A stretch of 25,098 bases of DNA from an uncultured Bacilli bacterium (GTDB lineage Bacteria; Bacillota_I; Bacilli_A; RF39; UBA660), in the NCBI GenBank assembly GCA_934132915.1, contig CAKPAK010000012.1, positions 1-25,098 of the forward strand, read 5' to 3'. The translations under genes and the position numbers were made by a program. Below are positions 21,465-25,098 of this stretch, in pieces. Within the stretch, counting starts at the first letter, position 1, and the number at the start of each line of letters is the position of its first letter. The notes beneath the pieces are model-generated. The model was given only the letters and a program-made list of their open reading frames with translations, was not told the origin of the DNA and ran no database searches.

Positions 21465-22802
21465 TTATTCTCCTAATCTATATGGGTCAGTAGAAGTCCC
21501 ATTTCCAGCCTTTAGACTCTCTTTCATAATACTAATACAAGGTCGTACTTTATTTTCATAGCTGATATTTTTTTGACTGATTGTTCCATTAGCGTTTCTA
21601 ATGTAAATATAGGTATCGTTTTCTGATATCCCTGTTGTTGTTGTATATCCTTCTATTTCATCGTTTACGATGATATCGTTGATACTAGGAAGGGCTATTT
21701 TAGTAGAGATGGTATTTTTACTTAATTCTTCTAATGAATAGTTATTATCTTCTCCATAAGTACTGTTTGTATAGTTATTTTCTACAATAATACTTCCATA
21801 GTCTAGGCCTTTATAATAAGTTTTATTGAGGTAATATGCAAGTGTTCCATAAGTAGTATCATTATATTGATAATTTTTCTTAGAATAAAGATATTTAAAT
21901 GCTGTATTATCTTTGTTCTCTAATGTTTTATCTAAAATTAATTTTAACTTATCTTCATCACTTTCATAAACTTGCCAAATATCATTTCCTAATTTAACAT
22001 AGGAAGCAAAATAGTTCTTTTCTTCAGAGAAAGTATAAGGTTTTTCTTTACTACCATCTCCTTCTTTTGCTTCTATTGTTGAAGCAATGGTAATGACAGG
22101 TCGAATACCAATGATTTCATTTTCACTATCACTATCTAATTTTCCTTCACTTGTCATATACCAATAATTTTTATTTTTACTTTGATTGGCTAAATAAGTA
22201 ATTTTTCCGTTATTGATGAATCCTTTATTACCACCAGTATATAAGTAATCTTCTATTGATAGAAGACCAATATCATAAGTATTATTTGTTTTATTACAAG
22301 TAATTTTATTGACATCATTAATGGTATCAGTACAGATATTAGACTTTACTAAGAAACTATCTTTATTACTAAGGACATTTTCTACAACGCCACTATAATC
22401 TTTTTCTTTTTCTTTATTTAACCAAGTAATAACACTAGATTTCTCATAAGTATCTTTTCCGTTATTTAAAGTACCGATGACGTTTTCACTAATTAAAGTA
22501 ACTGTATTATCTTTATTAATTTTAACAATTCTCCATAGCATATTAGAGTACATTACATAGTTATCTTTTACATTTCCATTAAAGTAATAGTCTTCTTTGA
22601 CTTGCTTTAAATCATCTTTATCTTTTTTTTCTTTTAGTAAAACTTTAGCAAAAATATTGGCTTCTTTCTCGCTTGTTTTTTTGTTATCTAAATAGAAGTA
22701 GATTAATCTTCCTCCATACCATAAAATACATATTATAATAAATATTAAACTAACAAAACTAAATACTTTTTGTTTATTGATTTTTCTTTTTTTCTTTTTC
22801 AT
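21465..22802 (-). CDS. Membrane-anchored protein with two DUF6273-like domains
   Basis: 445 residues from the ATG at 22802. The frame extends back to a TTG at 22865, but that stretch contains the promoter of this gene, so the longer form is rejected. A basic stretch (MKKKKRKINKQK) precedes a membrane helix (about 15-36). Two extracellular copies of a DUF6273-like domain follow. The first runs from Y-V-M-Y-S-N-M-L-W-R-I-V-K-I to I-G-I-R-P-V-I-T-I and G-D-G-S-K-E-K-P-Y. The second runs from Y-V-K-L-G-N-D-I-W-Q-V-Y to K-V-R-P-C-I-S-I and G-N-G-T-S-T-D-P-Y. The parallel endings show an internal duplication. Function is unknown; similar domains occur on surface proteins of gut Firmicutes. It is first in the operon with the two NAGPA genes. 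Confidence 0.75.
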   Translation of the reverse strand: MKKKKRKINKQKVFSFVSLIFIIICILWYGGRLIYFYLDNKKTSEKEANIFAKVLLKEKKDKDDLKQVKEDYYFNGNVKDNYVMYSNMLWRIVKINKDNTVTLISENVIGTLNNGKDTYEKSSVITWLNKEKEKDYSGVVENVLSNKDSFLVKSNICTDTINDVNKITCNKTNNTYDIGLLSIEDYLYTGGNKGFINNGKITYLANQSKNKNYWYMTSEGKLDSDSENEIIGIRPVITIASTIEAKEGDGSKEKPYTFSEEKNYFASYVKLGNDIWQVYESDEDKLKLILDKTLENKDNTAFKYLYSKKNYQYNDTTYGTLAYYLNKTYYKGLDYGSIIVENNYTNSTYGEDNNYSLEELSKNTISTKIALPSINDIIVNDEIEGYTTTTGISENDTYIYIRNANGTISQKNISYENKVRPCISIMKESLKAGNGTSTDPYRLGE

Positions 22803-22836
22803 TTGAATACCACTTTCTATTTTTTTATCTAAATAG

Positions 22837-22865
22837 ATTATAACATTGATGTTATTATTTGACAA
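22837..22865 (-). promoter_or_regulatory. Promoter of the DUF6273 / NAGPA operon
   Basis: Read on the minus strand: -35 TTGTCA (22865-22860), 17-bp spacer, -10 TATAAT (22842-22837). The start near 22830 gives a leader of about 28 nt to the ATG at 22802. This promoter also settles the choice of start codon. Confidence 0.85.
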
Positions 22866-22883
22866 GTTTAGACAAATTTTTTC

Positions 22884-22900
22884 CAGGATAAAATCATAAA
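22884..22900 (+). repeat. Left inverted repeat of the IS
   Basis: CAGGATAAAATCATAAA, the exact reverse complement of 24259-24275. Confidence 0.9.
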
Positions 22901-22929
22901 TTGTACATTTGAATAAAAAATGATAAAAT
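22901..22929 (+). promoter_or_regulatory. Promoter of the IS transposase
   Basis: -35 TTGTAC (22901-22906), 17-bp spacer, -10 TAAAAT (22924-22929). It starts directly after the left inverted repeat. Confidence 0.65.
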
Positions 22930-22957
22930 ATCTTTATGAGAAATAGAGGTATTTTAT

Positions 22958-24265
22958 ATGAGTAGAAAATCTGATTTATTAAATAATATTGGAGAAAAAT
23001 TATCTAATATAAATATTAATATTGAAAATATTGATTTAAATGCTTTAGTTGAATTAAAAGAAGAGTTATTAAATACAAGTGATGAAAGGCATCAAAACTA
23101 TACAATACATTCAATGATAGATATTTTTATGATTACTTTTTTTGCTATTTTATCTGATTGTGATGAATGGGTACAAATCGAAATGTTTGCAAGAAAGCAT
23201 TATGATTGGTTTAAAAAATTTTTATTTTTAAATGCTGACATACCAAAAGCGGTAACTTTTAAAAGAGTTATGTCTATAATTAATCCTAACGAAGTAGAGC
23301 CAATTTTAGTAAACTTTCTTTTAAAAATGCTTAAGCAATATCAAAATATTTTAAATGATAAATCTAAATATAGTAACGAAAAAGATGTTTATGCAATGGA
23401 TGGAAAAAATTGTAATTCTTCAGGAAGAAATAGTTCAAAAACTGGAGAAATAAAATCTATTCAGGCAATGAGTATTTATTCAAACAATTTGGGAATTTGT
23501 CTTGCAACGAAATTTATTGAAGAAAAAACAAATGAAATTCCTACTGGACCTAAATTGTTATCTTTATTAAATTTAGAGAATATTATTGTTACTTTTGATG
23601 CTTTAAATACACAAGAAAAAACAATTGATACAATAGTAAATCAAAAGGGCTATTATGTTGCAGCAGTGAAATCAAATCAAGAAAATACGTACGAAGATTT
23701 AGTAGATTATTTTGAAGATGAAAAAATATTAAAACAATTAAAAGAAGAAAACTATTGTTGCAATACTGAAAAAAATCATAGTTTAATTATTAAATATGAA
23801 TACTATCAAGTAGAGGATGTTATGTGGTTATACAACTATAAAAAATGGGGAAACATAAAAAGTATTGGTTGTGTGAAAAAGACTATTAGTAATATTATAA
23901 CTAACAAAACAACAGTTGAAATTAGATATTATATTAGTAATCTATCATGTAATATAATAGAATTCAGTAATGCAATTAGGAAAGAATGGTCAATAGAAAA
24001 TAAATTACATTGGCACCTAGATTTAACTTTTAAAGAAGACAACAATAAAACATTCGAGAAAAATGCACAAAAAAATTTAAATATTATAAGGAAATTTTGT
24101 TTATCAATTTTAAAATTAGTAAAAGATATATATGGATTAAGTCTTAAAAATATTAGAAAATATTTATGTATGGATTTTGAAAATGAAATAGAAAAAATAT
24201 TTACTTACTTAAATCCAGAAAAAGTAAAAGAATTAGTTGATTCAACTAATTCTCAATGTTTATGA
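22958..24265 (+). CDS. ISAs1-family DDE transposase
   Basis: 435 residues with ISAs1 family features in order. An N-terminal associated domain carries R-H-Q-N-Y-T-I-H-S-M, then S-D-C-D-E-W-V-Q-I-E-M-F-A and V-T-F-K-R-V-M. The DDE catalytic core is A-M-D148-G-K, V-T-F-D214-A-L-N-T-Q and W-S-I-E347-N-K-L-H-W-H-L-D-L-T-F-K-E-D, so all three acidic residues are present. E-E-K-T-N-E-I and A-A-V-K-S-N-Q are also family hallmarks. The frame is intact, so the element may be active. The SD is AGAGG, and the TGA stop lies in the right inverted repeat. Codon use is clearly more AT-rich (ATA, AAT and TTA frequent) than that of valS, in line with a mobile gene. Confidence 0.93.
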   Translation: MSRKSDLLNNIGEKLSNININIENIDLNALVELKEELLNTSDERHQNYTIHSMIDIFMITFFAILSDCDEWVQIEMFARKHYDWFKKFLFLNADIPKAVTFKRVMSIINPNEVEPILVNFLLKMLKQYQNILNDKSKYSNEKDVYAMDGKNCNSSGRNSSKTGEIKSIQAMSIYSNNLGICLATKFIEEKTNEIPTGPKLLSLLNLENIIVTFDALNTQEKTIDTIVNQKGYYVAAVKSNQENTYEDLVDYFEDEKILKQLKEENYCCNTEKNHSLIIKYEYYQVEDVMWLYNYKKWGNIKSIGCVKKTISNIITNKTTVEIRYYISNLSCNIIEFSNAIRKEWSIENKLHWHLDLTFKEDNNKTFEKNAQKNLNIIRKFCLSILKLVKDIYGLSLKNIRKYLCMDFENEIEKIFTYLNPEKVKELVDSTNSQCL

Positions 24266-24275
24266 TTTTATCCTG
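24259..24275 (-). repeat. Right inverted repeat of the IS
   Basis: TTTATGATTTTATCCTG, including the transposase stop codon. Confidence 0.9.
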
Positions 24276-24362
24276 CCTTTTTTTCTAAAAATATCCCTAG
24301 TATGACTTTCCATTTAAACGAACTTGTAGTAAAATAATCATAAAGATTGGAGAGGATCATTC

Positions 24363-25098
24363 ATGAAAAAGATTCCCTATGGAATATGCAACTATAGAAA
24401 ACTTCAGGAAGAGGGGTATGTTTATGTCGATAAAACTCCTTATTTAGAAAAATTAGAGAGTGTTGGTAGTACCCTTGTTTATTTAAGACCAGGAAGATTT
24501 GGAAAAACACTATTTACCAGTATGATGTATTATTACTATGATATTAAAAGTGAATCGTTATTTGATTCTTTATTTAAAAATACTTACGTCTATAAACACC
24601 CAACAGTAAGGAAAAATAAGTATTATATTTTAAAGTTAGATTTTTCCAATATAGAAACTTATAATAAGGATGAAGCTTCCCTAGATAATGAATTTACAGA
24701 TAAAATAAGAGATGGTATTACTTATTTTAATGATTACTATAAAGTAAATTTTGAAATTGATAAGACTTTGTCTGCAAATATGTTAATAAGAAAATTTATT
24801 TTATATTTTAATTCTCTAAAATTAGAAGAAAAATTATATATTATCATTGATGAGTATGACAATTTCACGAATGCTATTCTAGAAGGGGATGGTGCTCGAT
24901 TTAAAAATTTAGTAGGCAACGAAGGAATCGTAAAGAACTTCTATTCTACCATTAAAGAATATGTTGGTCTAGGTATAGTCGATAGAGTATTTATGACAGG
25001 AATTTGTCCCATTACTCTAGACTCTATGACAACTGGCTTTAATATAGCCAAAGATATTTCTAGAGACATTGATTTTACAACTATGATAGGATTAACAC
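24363..25098 (+). CDS. AAA-ATPase-like protein (PF09820 type), 3' end outside the window
   Basis: The frame is open from the ATG at 24363 to the window end (245 codons seen). The opening (KKIPYGICNYRKL, then YVYVDKTPYLEKLE) is the family's standard start. Walker A is R42-P-G-R-F-G-K-T49 and Walker B is L-Y-I-I-I-D163-E164-Y-D. They are followed by F-M-T-G-I-C-P-I-T, the sensor region of this family. Full-length members have about 500-560 residues and end in a PD-(D/E)XK nuclease-like domain, which would lie beyond the window. They occur in many copies in gut bacteria; a role in defence or mobile elements is suspected but not established. The SD GGAGAGG lies eight bases upstream of the ATG. 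No strong promoter is seen between the IS end and this start. Confidence 0.92.
   Translation, partial: MKKIPYGICNYRKLQEEGYVYVDKTPYLEKLESVGSTLVYLRPGRFGKTLFTSMMYYYYDIKSESLFDSLFKNTYVYKHPTVRKNKYYILKLDFSNIETYNKDEASLDNEFTDKIRDGITYFNDYYKVNFEIDKTLSANMLIRKFILYFNSLKLEEKLYIIIDEYDNFTNAILEGDGARFKNLVGNEGIVKNFYSTIKEYVGLGIVDRVFMTGICPITLDSMTTGFNIAKDISRDIDFTTMIGLT

Larger units (their letters stand above)
22884..24275 (+). mobile_element. Complete ISAs1-family insertion sequence
   Basis: 1392 bp bounded by perfect 17-bp inverted repeats (CAGGATAAAATCATAAA) and containing one intact transposase gene whose stop codon lies in the right repeat. The flanks end and begin in T-rich sequence (AAATTTTTTC before, CCTTTTTTTC after, 7 of 10 matching). 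A clean target duplication therefore cannot be claimed. Confidence 0.9.

Noticed and set aside
22803..22865. 21-residue N-terminal extension of the DUF6273-like protein from a TTG
   Set aside because: The stretch contains a good -35/-10 promoter for the gene itself, so it lies at or upstream of the transcript start. The ATG at 22802 begins the usual basic plus hydrophobic anchor.
22874..24285. 10-bp target-site duplication around the IS
   Set aside because: Only 7 of 10 positions match and both flanks are T-rich, so the similarity may be chance.

Overview
The window is AT-rich and uses the standard genetic code (TGA is a normal stop, Trp is TGG). Gram-positive Shine-Dalgarno sites, a T-box riboswitch, a class B sortase with a cell-wall-anchored substrate, and gut-type multicopy families (Rpn-like nuclease, AAA-ATPase-like protein) point to a low-GC Bacillota, probably an uncultured gut member of the Bacilli/Erysipelotrichia side. 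This placement is inference; no rRNA or tRNA gene is present.

Layout. 1-2500: the end of an Asn-rich secreted or lipoprotein-like protein, an Rpn/PDDEXK nuclease gene (minus strand) with a GIEQ repeat tail, and a small cysteine-rich exported protein. 2470-3550: two membrane proteins, divergently transcribed (TIGR04086-like and DUF421). 3590-8065: two paralogous HD-domain genes, the second in a T-box-controlled operon with valS. 8150-9520: a toxin-antitoxin module made of an MqsR-like toxin and an antitoxin that joins an MqsA-type HTH to a Panacea/SocA domain, behind a perfect consensus promoter and a 24-bp palindrome. 9660-11302: a short transcript unit with a 35-codon leader ORF ending inside a terminator, followed by a short RelA/SpoT homologue with an intact hydrolase centre and an altered synthetase centre. 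11446-12483: an alpha/beta-hydrolase (Mbeg1/DUF2974-like).

12504-19233 is a cell-surface region: a roughly 460-bp stretch without a convincing gene, an 8-codon upstream ORF, a class B sortase, an overlapping 1411-residue VWA-MucBP adhesin with a PPKTG sorting motif, and an M23 peptidase. On the minus strand, 22802-19345 is a three-gene operon: a two-copy DUF6273-like membrane protein and two tandem phosphodiester-glycosidase (NAGPA) paralogues. A complete ISAs1-family insertion sequence (22884-24275, 17-bp inverted repeats) sits 18 bp upstream of that operon's promoter. The window ends inside an AAA-ATPase-like gene.

The best candidates for new biology are the zinc-finger-less MqsA/Panacea antitoxin with its MqsR-like toxin, the leader ORF and terminator ahead of rel, the HD gene placed under valyl-tRNA control, and the paralogue pairs in which one member has lost catalytic residues.
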